NCBI GenBank assembly: GCA_033391075.1
Contig: JAWPMV010000001.1
Location: 3,658,001-3,722,000 of the forward strand
DNA length: 64,000 nucleotides
Direction of reading: 5' to 3'
From: Bacteroidia bacterium
Lineage (GTDB): Bacteria; Bacteroidota; Bacteroidia; J057
The notes beneath the pieces are model-generated. The model was not told the DNA's origin, did no database searches, and saw only the letters and a list, made by a program, of their open reading frames with translations. Position numbers and translations under genes: made by a program. Of this stretch, positions 45,431 through 55,253 are shown piece after piece. Position 1 is the first letter of the stretch; every line of letters begins with the position of its first letter.

Positions 45431-48244
45431 TTACCTCGTCAAATACATATTTCGTTCATTGTATGCCTTCACAAAGAAAGGGTCTTTCAAATCTTTGATG
45501 AAGTAGATCTTCTCACCGGTAGATTTCATCTCTGGCCCTAGGGCTTTATCTACATTCGGGAATTTGTGGAAAGAGAAGACCGGTACTTTGATCGCATAGC
45601 CTTTCAGTTTCGGTTGGAAATTGAAATCCTTGACCTTATGGGTGCCGAGCATTACTTTGGTCGCATAATTCACATAGGGAATTTCATGAGCTTTTGCGAT
45701 GAAAGGTACAGTTCGTGAAGCCCTTGGATTAGCCTCAATGATAAATACTTTTTCATCTTTGACCGCGAATTGAATATTGATCAATCCTTTGATCTTCATG
45801 GCAACGGCCAGTTTATTGCTGATGGCTTTGATTTCTGTCAGGACTTTCTCGCTGAGGTCGAAAGGAGGCAGGACTGCCATAGAGTCTCCCGAGTGAATCC
45901 CTGCAGGTTCAATATGCTCCATCATTCCGATGATATGCACTTCTTCTCCATCACAAATTGCATCCACTTCTCCTTCTAAGCCTCCATCCAGGAAGTGGTC
46001 CACGAGAACTTTATTGCCCGGACTGCGACTCAGGATGCTGATTACATGCTTGGTAAGTTCATCATCATTGATCACGATCCGCATATCCTGTCCTCCCAAT
46101 ACATAAGAAGGTCTCACCAGTACCGGATACCCGACTCTATTTGCAATTTCGATGGCATCTTCTGCACTTTCCGCTACCCCAAAATCAGGATAAGGAATCT
46201 CCAGATCTTTCAATAGCTGAGAAAAGCGTCCTCTGTCCTCGGCCATGTCCATCATATCGAAGCTGGTACCGATGATCTTGATACCAAACCTGTGGAGCTT
46301 CTCAGCCAGTTTAAGCGCCGTTTGCCCACCCAACTGCACAATGACTCCTTCAGGCTTCTCATGCTCTATAATCTCAAATACATGCTCCCAGAAGACTGGC
46401 TCGAAATAGAGTTTGTCTGCTATATTAAAGTCTGTAGATACAGTTTCCGGATTACAATTGATCATGATGGTTTCATAACCCATCTCTTTGGCTGCCAGAA
46501 CCCCATGCACACAGCAGTAATCAAATTCGATTCCCTGTCCGATTCGGTTAGGGCCCGCACCAAAAACTACTACTTTCTTTTTATCGCTAACGATGGATTC
46601 ATTCTCCTCATCAAAGGTTGAATAGTAATAAGGAGTCTCCGCTTTAAATTCAGCCGCACAGGTATCTACCAGCTTATATACACGGGTAACTTTCAGTTGC
46701 TTACGCTTTTTGTAAACATCTGATTCCATACAACCGAGCAAATGGGCAATCTGGCGATCTGCATATCCATTTTTCTTGGCTTCCAGCATCACCTCGCGAG
46801 GAATATTTTTGATGGTATATCTGGAAACCTCTTTCTCCAGAATCACCAGGTATTCAATTTGTTTGAGGAACCAGGGATCGATTCGGGTTGCATCCAATAT
46901 GTCCTTTAGGGGTACGCCCAGATGCATGGCATCCTTGATATGGAAGATCCTATCTGCAGAAGGATGCTTAAGGCTGTACATGATGTGCTCCAAATTCCTC
47001 AATTCCTTCCCATCTGCACCCATACCATTTCTATTGTTCTCCAGAGATTGACAGGCCTTTTGCAAAGCTTCATTGAAGCTCCTGCCGATGGCCATCACCT
47101 CTCCGACCGCTTTCATCCCTAATCCTAACTGAGGATCAGCTCCCTGGAATTTAGAGAAATTCCAGCGAGGGATTTTTACAATTACGTAGTCAAGGGTTGG
47201 TTCGAAGAAAGCCGAAGTATTTTTCGTGATCTGGTTGGGCAGCTCATCCAATCTGTACCCTACTGCCAATTTCGCAGCGATACGGGCGATGGGATATCCT
47301 GTCGCTTTGGAGGCAAGGGCTGAAGAGCGAGATACCCGAGGGTTGATCTCAATGATGATGATCTGATCAGTAATCGGATCAACCGAAAACTGCACATTAC
47401 ATCCTCCTCCAAATTCTCCCAACTCATCCAATACCCGGAAAGCCATATTTCTCATTTCCTGATAAATGGTATCAGGAAGGGTCATAGCAGGTGCAACGGT
47501 AATTGAGTCCCCGGTATGAATCCCCATGGGATCAAAGTTCTCAATCGTACAGATTACCAGTTTATTTCCAGCATAGTCCCTCATCACCTCTAACTCATAC
47601 TCCTTCCATCCGAAAATACTTTGCTCCACCAGTACTTCATGAATAGGACTAGCCTGCATAGCACGAGTAAGGAGGGTATCAAAGTCTTTTTCTTCATTCA
47701 CAAAGGCACCTCCATATCCTCCCATGGTATAAGAAGGTCTTAGTACCAAAGGAAAGCCGATCCTTTGCGCAATTTCTTTTCCTTTCAGAAATGAATTGGC
47801 GGTCTCTGCTTTACAAACGGGAATTCCCATTCGATTCATGGTTTGCCGGAAAAGCTCCCGGTCTTCCGCTTTTTCAATAGCGGCCATGTCAGCGCCTAGA
47901 ATTTTCACATTGTATTTCTTCCACAATCCAGCTTTTTCACATTTCTCCGCAAGGTTTAGTGCCGTTTGTCCTCCCATGGTGGGAATAACGGCATCTATAT
48001 CCTGCTTCTGGAGGATGTGCTCGATGGATTCAACTTCAAGAGGTAAAAGGTAAACGTCATCAGCGGTTACGGGGTCCGTCATGATCGTTGCCGGATTACT
48101 ATTGATCAAAGCAACTCTTAAGCCCTCTTCTTTGAGTGCGAGAGAGGCTTGAGATCCAGAATAATCAAATTCACAGGCTTGTCCGATGATGATGGGTCCG
48201 CTACCAATAATGAGCACGGATTTGATGGATGGGTCTAATGGCAT
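45431..48244 (-). CDS. carB: Carbamoyl-phosphate synthase large subunit, lacking MGS domain
   Basis: A 937-residue protein joining two ATP-grasp halves. The first half runs from VLIIGSGPIIIGQACEFDYSG; the second begins near residue 557 with VVVFGAGPNRIGQGIEFDYCC. Metal and ATP residues appear intact (for example NPRVSRSSALASKATG and NPRASRTVPFIAKAHE). It makes carbamoyl phosphate for pyrimidines and arginine together with CarA (not in this window). Typical CarB has about 1070 residues; this one stops right after LGPEMKSTGEKIYFIKDL, so the C-terminal MGS-like allosteric domain is missing. The end is followed by a clean terminator, so it is not a frameshift artefact visible here. Confidence 0.92.
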   Translation of the reverse strand: MPLDPSIKSVLIIGSGPIIIGQACEFDYSGSQASLALKEEGLRVALINSNPATIMTDPVTADDVYLLPLEVESIEHILQKQDIDAVIPTMGGQTALNLAEKCEKAGLWKKYNVKILGADMAAIEKAEDRELFRQTMNRMGIPVCKAETANSFLKGKEIAQRIGFPLVLRPSYTMGGYGGAFVNEEKDFDTLLTRAMQASPIHEVLVEQSIFGWKEYELEVMRDYAGNKLVICTIENFDPMGIHTGDSITVAPAMTLPDTIYQEMRNMAFRVLDELGEFGGGCNVQFSVDPITDQIIIIEINPRVSRSSALASKATGYPIARIAAKLAVGYRLDELPNQITKNTSAFFEPTLDYVIVKIPRWNFSKFQGADPQLGLGMKAVGEVMAIGRSFNEALQKACQSLENNRNGMGADGKELRNLEHIMYSLKHPSADRIFHIKDAMHLGVPLKDILDATRIDPWFLKQIEYLVILEKEVSRYTIKNIPREVMLEAKKNGYADRQIAHLLGCMESDVYKKRKQLKVTRVYKLVDTCAAEFKAETPYYYSTFDEENESIVSDKKKVVVFGAGPNRIGQGIEFDYCCVHGVLAAKEMGYETIMINCNPETVSTDFNIADKLYFEPVFWEHVFEIIEHEKPEGVIVQLGGQTALKLAEKLHRFGIKIIGTSFDMMDMAEDRGRFSQLLKDLEIPYPDFGVAESAEDAIEIANRVGYPVLVRPSYVLGGQDMRIVINDDELTKHVISILSRSPGNKVLVDHFLDGGLEGEVDAICDGEEVHIIGMMEHIEPAGIHSGDSMAVLPPFDLSEKVLTEIKAISNKLAVAMKIKGLINIQFAVKDEKVFIIEANPRASRTVPFIAKAHEIPYVNYATKVMLGTHKVKDFNFQPKLKGYAIKVPVFSFHKFPNVDKALGPEMKSTGEKIYFIKDLKDPFFVKAYNERNMYLTR

Positions 48245-48260
48245 TGGAACAAATTTCGCG

Positions 48261-48290
48261 CAAAGTTAGCAGGTTTCAGGCTAAGTCAAA
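48261..48290 (-). promoter_or_regulatory. carB promoter
   Basis: On the minus strand TTTG (48287-48290) and TAACTTTG (48261-48268) are 18 bp apart and match the Bacteroidota -33/-7 elements; the -7 box ends 16 bp before the ATG. Confidence 0.65.
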
Positions 48291-48308
48291 ACAATGGAAT
48301 TTTAAATC

Positions 48309-49865
48309 TTAGTTTTCTTGAGATTCCGTTGAAATATTGAGCTTTAATTCTTCAGCAGAATTAACTTTTCGGCCCTTAATTTCAAAGAGTCTGCATTGAT
48401 CGTACATTTCTGCCCGATAAACTTCATACTTCTCTTTTATTGCTTCGACAAAATCGTCATGGCAAGCCATGACATATTCGCCAGTTTTCAAATTACTAAC
48501 GCTATCTATCAGTCTGATATTGAATTTCTTAGCACGATTATAATAGGCAGCATAAAAAGAGGCATGCGGGATGCCCATAGGAGCCGCCAAATAGTAATCC
48601 TTCACCTCCAGTTTTCTGTCGACCTGCTCCATAATATAGGCGAATTTTTCCTCTGGATATAGCAATTTATACACATGGAATTCACTATTGATCCAGTAGT
48701 ATGGGAAGGCAAAAAGGAGGAAGATTAAAATGTAATTAAAAGATTGAGAGAAGTAAGGAGAGCGAGCCATTAGTTCTCTTCCGGCTGACCAAAGCATATA
48801 TAAGGCAGAAGCCGTGATCATTGCAAGTAAGGGATATAGGGCTGCATCGTACCATTCCAGCTTGGTTACGGAGAAACTAATGATCAGAAAAAAACTTGCC
48901 AGGGATAAGCTCGCCAACAGGCTCAAATCTCTTAATCTGGGGAAATTTCGGTTGAAAGCTACAGAGAATCCCAGCGGAAGGAAGAAATAAAAGGGATAGA
49001 AATTCCTCCCCGTAATTCTATGGAGATAATAATCCCATTTGTGATCATGTGCCTGAGATACATGAACATTTACAAATTGCCGAAATACTCGAAAATGCAT
49101 GGTGCTGTGATGTACACTTGCAAATGAATTCAGAAGCAGATGATAAATCAGAATTGAGAGTCCCAGTGCAGCAAAAGCTATATAGGTAGATGGCCTTTTC
49201 AGGATACTAAGCAATTGCCCTTTTACTAATGCATAAGCAATGAATCCAAAGACAAAGAAGAAAGCCATCACGCTTTTTGTCAGATAGGCAAGTAAAAAAC
49301 TCAGGCTTAGCAGGAATAAATGTCGATTTCTCTCTTTCTGGCTTTTTGCTTCCATATAGTGGTAGAAAGCAAATAATCCCATGCACATGATCACTGCCAA
49401 TGGCGCGTCATGATCACCGGTTTTGCCAATATGGATCATGTGGTACCCTCTGCTACAAAGGAGGACCATACCTGCCAGCACTCCCCAGGAAATATTACCA
49501 AACTTCTTCAGTGAAAAATATGGGAAATAGAATAATAAGGTAAGCGTTCCCAAGGCTATAGGTAGGCGCATAGCCAATTCTACCATATTCGCTCCAAATA
49601 TTTTATAAAAAAATACCTGAAGGAGGGTGATAAATGGAGGCTTATGATTGGGATGCCCCATGCCCTGAAAGGCATCAAAGTTTTTGAGATACTCTCCATC
49701 CTCGGCTATGGAAAGCATTCGCATCCCAAATAAAGATTCATCCCAACTGATTAGGGGAAAGAAATCCAGATGGTGGAGAACCTGCATATAAGCCAGAATT
49801 GCATAGATCGTTAGGATCACTCGATCCCGCCATTTCCGGTCGGTATACAGGTCTTTGAGCTTCAT
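48309..49865 (-). CDS. GT39-like (ArnT/PMT family) membrane glycosyltransferase
   Basis: A 518-residue membrane protein with about ten helices. The first periplasmic loop contains SWDESLFGMRM, the Asp-Glu signature of polyprenyl-phosphate-sugar-using GT39/GT83 transferases; NHKPPFITLLQVFFY follows as in ArnT-like proteins. It transfers a sugar from a lipid carrier to an envelope acceptor (lipid A, glycan or protein); the sugar cannot be read. It begins 18 bp after guaA on the same strand, so it may be co-transcribed with it. Confidence 0.8.
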   Translation of the reverse strand: MKLKDLYTDRKWRDRVILTIYAILAYMQVLHHLDFFPLISWDESLFGMRMLSIAEDGEYLKNFDAFQGMGHPNHKPPFITLLQVFFYKIFGANMVELAMRLPIALGTLTLLFYFPYFSLKKFGNISWGVLAGMVLLCSRGYHMIHIGKTGDHDAPLAVIMCMGLFAFYHYMEAKSQKERNRHLFLLSLSFLLAYLTKSVMAFFFVFGFIAYALVKGQLLSILKRPSTYIAFAALGLSILIYHLLLNSFASVHHSTMHFRVFRQFVNVHVSQAHDHKWDYYLHRITGRNFYPFYFFLPLGFSVAFNRNFPRLRDLSLLASLSLASFFLIISFSVTKLEWYDAALYPLLAMITASALYMLWSAGRELMARSPYFSQSFNYILIFLLFAFPYYWINSEFHVYKLLYPEEKFAYIMEQVDRKLEVKDYYLAAPMGIPHASFYAAYYNRAKKFNIRLIDSVSNLKTGEYVMACHDDFVEAIKEKYEVYRAEMYDQCRLFEIKGRKVNSAEELKLNISTESQEN

Positions 49866-49883
49866 TTGATTAAAGGGGCCGCT

Positions 49884-51410
49884 CTACTCCCACTCTATAG
49901 TCGCAGGAGGTTTTGAACTAATATCATATACGACACGATTTACTCCTTTTACCTCATTGATAATGCGATTGGAGACATAAGCCAAAAATTCATAAGGCAA
50001 ATGCGACCAGTCAGCAGTCATTCCATCTCGACTTCCTACAGCACGCAGCGCAACTACTTGTTCGTACGTTCTTTCATCTCCCATTACTCCTACAGAGGAA
50101 ACAGGTAAAAGAACCGCAAATGCCTGCCAGACTTTGTCATATAAATCCTGTGCTCTGAGTTCACTGATAAATATATGATCCACTTCCTGCAAAAGGGATA
50201 CTTTTTCTGGAGAGATATCGCCCAAAATTCGGATAGCCAAACCGGGTCCGGGGAAAGGATGCCTTCCAACAAATTCTTCGCTCAAGCCCAAGTCTCTTCC
50301 TACCTTTCTAACCTCATCCTTGAATAAATATCGCAGGGGTTCAACCACCTTCATATTCATTTTCTCTGGCAGACCTCCCACATTGTGGTGAGACTTGATT
50401 GTCGCAGATGGGCCTTTCACCGAAACACTTTCAATCACATCCGGATAAATGGTACCCTGAGCGAGAAAGTGAACATCTTTGAGTTTCTCCGCTTCCTGTT
50501 GGAAGACTTCTATAAATACGCGACCAATGGTTTTGCGCTTCTTCTCAGGATCGCTGATGCCTTCAAGTTCTCCCAGGAACTGATCTTTTGCATCCACCCC
50601 GATTACATTGAGCCCTAATTGCTCATATTGCTTGAGTACATCTTCAAATTCATTCTTCCGCAAAATCCCATTATCAACAAATACGCAATAGAGATCATCT
50701 CCAATCGCTCTGTGAATGAGGCTGGCAGCAACCGTCGAATCTACTCCTCCGGAAAGCCCGCAAATCACCTTCTGCCCTTGTAATTGCCCTTTTAGCTCAG
50801 CAACTGTGGATTCGATAAAAGCTGCAGGTGTCCAATTTCCTTCCAGGCCACATATCTCCTGCAGGAAGTTCTGAACAATCCTAAAACCTTGTTGAGAATG
50901 GGTTACTTCCGGGTGAAATTGGATGCAATACACGGGCAATTCCTCATGTTGAAAAGCAGCAACTTCGACAGAATCTGTGCTGCCTGTTATAAAGTATCCA
51001 TCCGGCAGTTGGGTAATGGTATCCCCATGACTCATCCAAACCTGGCTTTGCACATCGACCATATCCAGCAATTGAGAACTCCGGCTATGCTCAAAAATGG
51101 CCCGGCCGTATTCTCTTTTAGAGGAATTGCTTACAATTCCCCCCTGATTTCTGGCGATCAACTGAGCGCCGTAGCAAATTCCCAGTACCGGCAGTTTTCC
51201 AATGATGGTATCCAGATCGAAATCCGGAGCATCTTCATCATTTACGGAACTTGGACCCCCGGAAAGAATTACTCCTTTTATATCGGGATCATTGGGGAAA
51301 GGACGGTTATAAGGGACGATTTCGCAATAGACATTTGCCTCGCGAACTCTTCGAGCAATCAGTTGGGTAAATTGCGAACCGAAATCAATGATCAGGACTT
51401 TCTCATTCAT
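49884..51410 (-). CDS. guaA: GMP synthase (glutamine-hydrolysing)
   Basis: A 508-residue enzyme of normal length. The class I amidotransferase half has the Cys nucleophile in [11 protein letters not shown] and the His-Glu pair in FHPEVTHS; the synthetase half has the PP-loop [12 protein letters not shown] and ends in the dimerisation domain [15 protein letters not shown]. It converts XMP to GMP with ATP and glutamine in the cytoplasm. A TAATTTCG box at 51415-51422 (minus strand) ends only 4 bp before the ATG, so its mRNA may be nearly leaderless. Confidence 0.97.
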   Translation of the reverse strand: MNEKVLIIDFGSQFTQLIARRVREANVYCEIVPYNRPFPNDPDIKGVILSGGPSSVNDEDAPDFDLDTIIGKLPVLGICYGAQLIARNQGGIVSNSSKREYGRAIFEHSRSSQLLDMVDVQSQVWMSHGDTITQLPDGYFITGSTDSVEVAAFQHEELPVYCIQFHPEVTHSQQGFRIVQNFLQEICGLEGNWTPAAFIESTVAELKGQLQGQKVICGLSGGVDSTVAASLIHRAIGDDLYCVFVDNGILRKNEFEDVLKQYEQLGLNVIGVDAKDQFLGELEGISDPEKKRKTIGRVFIEVFQQEAEKLKDVHFLAQGTIYPDVIESVSVKGPSATIKSHHNVGGLPEKMNMKVVEPLRYLFKDEVRKVGRDLGLSEEFVGRHPFPGPGLAIRILGDISPEKVSLLQEVDHIFISELRAQDLYDKVWQAFAVLLPVSSVGVMGDERTYEQVVALRAVGSRDGMTADWSHLPYEFLAYVSNRIINEVKGVNRVVYDISSKPPATIEWE

Positions 51411-51832
51411 GCCGCGAAATTAGGACATTTCCGTTCTTTTTCCGAATCGGTTTTCTTCTTTCTTCGTTGTTTTATTTTCTGTTTTAATTGGGGCTTTTTT
51501 CCACCTTTTTAGAAAAGGTGGAGCCAAAATCGCAGAGCCCAAAACCAGCCGCACTCGCCGCCCCGGCTCCCGATGGGCTCTGCAAGGCCTGCTCACTTGG
51601 GTAGAGGGCAGGATTGATTAGGGAATTGACGCTAACACCCTAACACGCAAAAACACAAACACCTTTTATTTGCCTTATTTGCTAGATTCCTTTACTTCCT
51701 GTAATTTATGGACGAGTTTTTGGTAGTAATACTAAAAGATTCAATCAGTAAATAATACTGATGGTCGATTTTCGTTAGTTTTTAATTATTCCGAAAGTAC
51801 ATGTGTCTATTTTTCATATTTAGATTAATCAC
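51411..51832. other. Gene-free stretch of 422 bp
   Basis: It holds the guaA -7 box (51415-51422), the structured GC-rich element at 51500-51583 and an AT-rich leader to the SPOR-like gene. No supported gene was found in any frame. Confidence 0.6.
51500..51583. repeat. Structured GC-rich intergenic element with two hairpins
   Basis: TCCACCTTTT (51500-51509), loop TAG, AAAAGGTGGA (51513-51522) is a perfect 10-bp hairpin. Immediately after, GCAGAGCCC (51532-51540) pairs with GGGCTCTGC (51575-51583) over 9 bp, enclosing 34 GC-rich bases. Its composition differs sharply from the AT-rich flanks, which suggests an interspersed palindromic repeat or a small structured RNA. Confidence 0.6.
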
Positions 51833-52267
51833 ATGAAAAAAATCATTTTGTCAAGCGTTGCCTTTTTCTTGTTCCTTGGCAGTATTCAGGCACAGATCTA
51901 TTACCAACCCCCCCGTGGCGAGGGTGCTCGCCGAACCATAGAACCCGGTAAAGGACAATTGTTCAACAAGAAATTCTACACCAATGATGTGTATTATTTT
52001 GTTCAATTTGCCGTTTACAGTCCTTCAAAAGACTGGAGAAATATCAAAGGACCCTCAAATATTGGGATTGTGTGGCTAATCTTTCACTATGATACCTATA
52101 TCAAAGGAAGAGATATGCCCGGTGCTTATTACATCGTAAAGCCTTTTGAAAGTTCCTCCAAAGCCAAAGCTTATGCTGACCGCTATAAAAAGATGGGCTA
52201 TGATTGCTTTTTCAATCCGGAATTGACCGGATCGAAATTTGAACTCCGGGCATCCACCCTGGAATAA
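51833..52267 (+). CDS. Exported SPOR-like protein
   Basis: A 144-residue protein with a signal peptide (MKKIILSSVAFFLFLGSIQAQ). Its C-terminal part, DVYYFVQFAVYSPSKDW and YYIVKPFESSSKAKAYADRYKKMGYDCFFNP, has the beta-alpha-beta pattern of SPOR domains, which bind denuded septal peptidoglycan. The match is by pattern, not proven. A terminator hairpin shared with the convergent GT32 gene follows. Confidence 0.6.
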   Translation: MKKIILSSVAFFLFLGSIQAQIYYQPPRGEGARRTIEPGKGQLFNKKFYTNDVYYFVQFAVYSPSKDWRNIKGPSNIGIVWLIFHYDTYIKGRDMPGAYYIVKPFESSSKAKAYADRYKKMGYDCFFNPELTGSKFELRASTLE

Positions 52268-52290
52268 AACAGACAGTAACACAAAAATAC

Positions 52291-52331
52291 AGATCAGGAA
52301 GGACTGAACTATTTCAGCATCTTCCTGATCT
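52291..52331. terminator. Bidirectional terminator embedded in the GT32 gene end
   Basis: AGATCAGGAAG (52291-52301) and CTTCCTGATCT (52321-52331) form a perfect 11-bp stem; T-rich sequence follows on the plus strand and the convergent gene's stop codon (52309) lies in the loop. Confidence 0.7.
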
Positions 52332-53001
52332 TTAGTTTTAGATAGGCTGTGGACCAGCGTTCCCGCCAGCTTCCTGCACAGTGATGTGCCCCATAGATCT
52401 CCGGATCCTTGAGGTAGAATTCCGGTAATCGGTATTTTTTAGGGACTTCCATATGAAATGCCTTTCTCGAAGGACTTAGGATTCCCTGAAATTCTCCAGC
52501 TTCAAAAATCCGAGTTAAAAGCATCGGACCTGTAGCGTCTACGATTTGGGTAAAATCTTTGACCTGGGGGGGATTTTCAGTCAAATCATCGATGACGGCT
52601 TTCCAAAAAGGATGGCCGGGAACTGAAGCAAATACGGCATTTCCTATTCCATCATATGCATCTCCCATTGCTTTTTGCCGATTATAGGGCAATACCAGCT
52701 CTGCTTCTGTAAAATCGAAGGGCCGGATCATTTCATAATCCAAATCCAGATAAAGCCCTCCCATTTTATACATAATGAGATAGCGAAAGACATCTGCCCG
52801 CATAATATTGCGAGAGAAGCCCTGATAAATGGGATAAAAATCTGGATATTCCTTTGCTACATAATCCGCCGAACTCTCATCTGTCCATAAGATATACTCC
52901 CAATCCGGGTGTAGCTGCTGTACTTTTTCTTGAAAGGCCTTCCACTCTTTCGGGACTTGCTGGTTTTTCCAGCTTTGGTGAATGAGTTTTGGAATCTTCA
53001 T
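52309..53001 (-). CDS. GT32-family glycosyltransferase (OCH1-like)
   Basis: A 230-residue cytoplasmic enzyme. MKIPKLIHQSWKNQQVPKEW and the metal-binding DxD of GGLYLDLDYEMI (about residues 80-91) are typical of the Gly_transf_sug/OCH1 family, which adds a sugar to capsule or envelope glycans. It starts 2 bp after the pgl stop and so is the last gene of the pentose phosphate operon; why a sugar transferase sits there is unclear. Confidence 0.8.
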   Translation of the reverse strand: MKIPKLIHQSWKNQQVPKEWKAFQEKVQQLHPDWEYILWTDESSADYVAKEYPDFYPIYQGFSRNIMRADVFRYLIMYKMGGLYLDLDYEMIRPFDFTEAELVLPYNRQKAMGDAYDGIGNAVFASVPGHPFWKAVIDDLTENPPQVKDFTQIVDATGPMLLTRIFEAGEFQGILSPSRKAFHMEVPKKYRLPEFYLKDPEIYGAHHCAGSWRERWSTAYLKLKIRKMLK

Positions 53002-53003
53002 AT

Positions 53004-53723
53004 CTATTGACCGGCAGCTGCCTGGTCAATGAACCAATACAGCTCTCCTTTCTCTGGATGAATATAGGAAGCTGGATAACTTTCAAAGCTCCCTTTTTGC
53101 TCCACTATTTCGGAATATTTTTCAGCTTTTGAAACCCCAGTTGCTAAAAAGGCAATTCTTTCTCCTTCATTGATCACTCCTCCACTTAGAGAAATCCGTT
53201 TCTGGCCTGAGTCGGGATGAGTGGCAACGACACAAACATTGGGGTCTTCCAGCAATTCCATTTGATGGGGGAAAATAGAGGCCGTATGGCCATCTGTTCC
53301 CAGTCCTAGCATAATCAAATCAAAAACCGGCCAGCCATTTCGAATCGGCAGGAATTCCTGAATCGTCTTTCCATACCGGATAGCTTCAGTCGCAGGATCA
53401 TTTTCCCCTCTTACCCGGTGTATATTTCCTTCGGGAATATCAATATGATCCAGGAGATGCTTGCGGGTCATTCCAAAATTGCTATCGGCATCATCTGGCG
53501 GAACGCATCTTTCGTCTCCCCACCAAAAATGCATAATATCCCAGGGGAACTTATTTGCATAATCTCTGGCTAGCAGATCGAATAAAAGACGAGGAGTACT
53601 CCCGCCTGAAAGGGCTATGTGAAAGTGCTCTTGTTCACTTTCAGCCATCCATTCAGCCAGATGCCTGGCGAATTGCTCGGCAACTCGCTCAGGATCGGCA
53701 TATATTTTTTGAAATATCTTCAT
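53004..53723 (-). CDS. pgl: 6-phosphogluconolactonase
   Basis: A 239-residue cytoplasmic enzyme of the DevB/NagB-like type: LSGGSTPRLLFD, FWWGDERCVPPDDADSNFGM and LGLGTDGHTASIFP are the family motifs. It hydrolyses 6-phosphogluconolactone, the product of Zwf. Its ATG shares one base with the zwf stop (TAATG), so translation is coupled. Confidence 0.95.
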   Translation of the reverse strand: MKIFQKIYADPERVAEQFARHLAEWMAESEQEHFHIALSGGSTPRLLFDLLARDYANKFPWDIMHFWWGDERCVPPDDADSNFGMTRKHLLDHIDIPEGNIHRVRGENDPATEAIRYGKTIQEFLPIRNGWPVFDLIMLGLGTDGHTASIFPHQMELLEDPNVCVVATHPDSGQKRISLSGGVINEGERIAFLATGVSKAEKYSEIVEQKGSFESYPASYIHPEKGELYWFIDQAAAGQ

Positions 53724-55249
53724 TACAATTCACAAAATTCACCATCATTGGTGAGATTCGCACAGGGATATCTCCAGTGCATTCCCTCACCATCAATCAT
53801 ATTATCTGCCACTTCGGGCCCCCAGGTTCCGGCAGGATATCCAAATACCGGAATGCTATCATCCTTTTCCCATGCATTGAGGATGGGATCAATGAATTCC
53901 CAGGCAGCTTCGACAGCATCTCCACGCGCATAAAGAGTAGAATCTCCCAGCATAGCATCGAGCAGGAGTCTTTCATATGCACTGGGTACATATTGGCCTC
54001 CCAAATCTTTGTACTGGAAATCCATATTTACTTTTTCCACCTCAAATCCCATACCCGGAACTTTCAGGCCAAACTTGAGCAAAATCCCTTCATCCGGTTG
54101 GATACGGATGATGAGCTGATTATGGCCATCAAAGCCCTGCAGACCTTCGAAAAGTCTGTGAGGGGTTCGCTTGAAGTGAATGACGATTTCAGCAACTCGA
54201 GTCGGTAATCTTTTTCCTGAACGGATGTAAAAAGGTACGCCTCCCCAACGCCAATTGTCGATGTAAAATTTCATCCCGACAAAGGTGGGAGTACGGGATT
54301 CTTCCGGAACGCCCTTTTCTTCCCGATAGCCTTTTACTTTCTCACCTTTCACGGTCGAAGCTGTGTATTGTCCACGAATGACAAAGTCAGCTACTTCCTC
54401 TTCCTTTATGGGCCGAAGAGATTGAAAGACTTTCAGGATTTCATTTCTGATAGAATTAGATTCGATCACAGAAGGTGGTTCCATTGCGGTCATTCCTACA
54501 ATTTGAAGCAGGTGATTTTGAATCATATCCCGCATCGCACCCGAACCATCGTAATATCCTCCTCTATCCCCTACTCCGATACTTTCAGCAGAGGTGATCT
54601 CGACATGATGGATATATTTATTGTTCCAAAGGGGCTCAAAAATCCCATTTGAAAAACGAGTTACCAGGAGGTTTTGAACCGTTTCTTTCCCCAAATAGTG
54701 ATCGATACGGTAGATCTGATGCTCTTTGAATCTTCGGAGAAGCTTTCTATTGAGCTCTTTGGCAGTCTTCAGATTGTAACCAAATGGTTTTTCTACAATC
54801 AATCTTCTAAATCCATCTTTCTCTTTGTTCAGTTTATGGGCGGCCAGATTATTGGCGATTACCTCATATAAACTGGGAGGAGTGGACATGTAAAAGATAT
54901 AGTTTCCTCCCGTATTGCAGGAGGCATTGATTTCATCCAGTCTGCTATTCAATATGCCATAATCATCAACCGACTTGGTATCTATAGGTTGATAATACAG
55001 CATTTGTATGAAAGCTTCCAATCTTGTCTCATCATCCGTAGGCTTTTTGGCAAACTCTACAATTCCTTTCCTTACTTTTTCTCTGAAAGCCTCATCGCTA
55101 AATTTTGTCCGACTTACCCCTAAAACCGCAAAGCAATCCGGTAGTAAATTTTGAACATAGAGATCATAAAGAGCAGGTATGAGTTTCCTGTTTGTCAAGT
55201 CTCCGGAAGCACCGAAAATGACAACTATTTGATTCTGATCTGCTTTCAT
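53723..55249 (-). CDS. zwf: Glucose-6-phosphate 1-dehydrogenase
   Basis: A 508-residue enzyme of normal length. The N-terminal FGASGDLTNRKLIPALYDLY is the nucleotide fold and YRIDHYLGKETVQN holds the catalytic Asp-His and substrate Lys. It makes NADPH and 6-phosphogluconolactone from glucose-6-phosphate. It lies 4 bp after gnd and overlaps pgl by one base, completing the oxidative pentose phosphate branch in one operon. Confidence 0.97.
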   Translation of the reverse strand: MKADQNQIVVIFGASGDLTNRKLIPALYDLYVQNLLPDCFAVLGVSRTKFSDEAFREKVRKGIVEFAKKPTDDETRLEAFIQMLYYQPIDTKSVDDYGILNSRLDEINASCNTGGNYIFYMSTPPSLYEVIANNLAAHKLNKEKDGFRRLIVEKPFGYNLKTAKELNRKLLRRFKEHQIYRIDHYLGKETVQNLLVTRFSNGIFEPLWNNKYIHHVEITSAESIGVGDRGGYYDGSGAMRDMIQNHLLQIVGMTAMEPPSVIESNSIRNEILKVFQSLRPIKEEEVADFVIRGQYTASTVKGEKVKGYREEKGVPEESRTPTFVGMKFYIDNWRWGGVPFYIRSGKRLPTRVAEIVIHFKRTPHRLFEGLQGFDGHNQLIIRIQPDEGILLKFGLKVPGMGFEVEKVNMDFQYKDLGGQYVPSAYERLLLDAMLGDSTLYARGDAVEAAWEFIDPILNAWEKDDSIPVFGYPAGTWGPEVADNMIDGEGMHWRYPCANLTNDGEFCEL

Positions 55250-55253
55250 ATGA

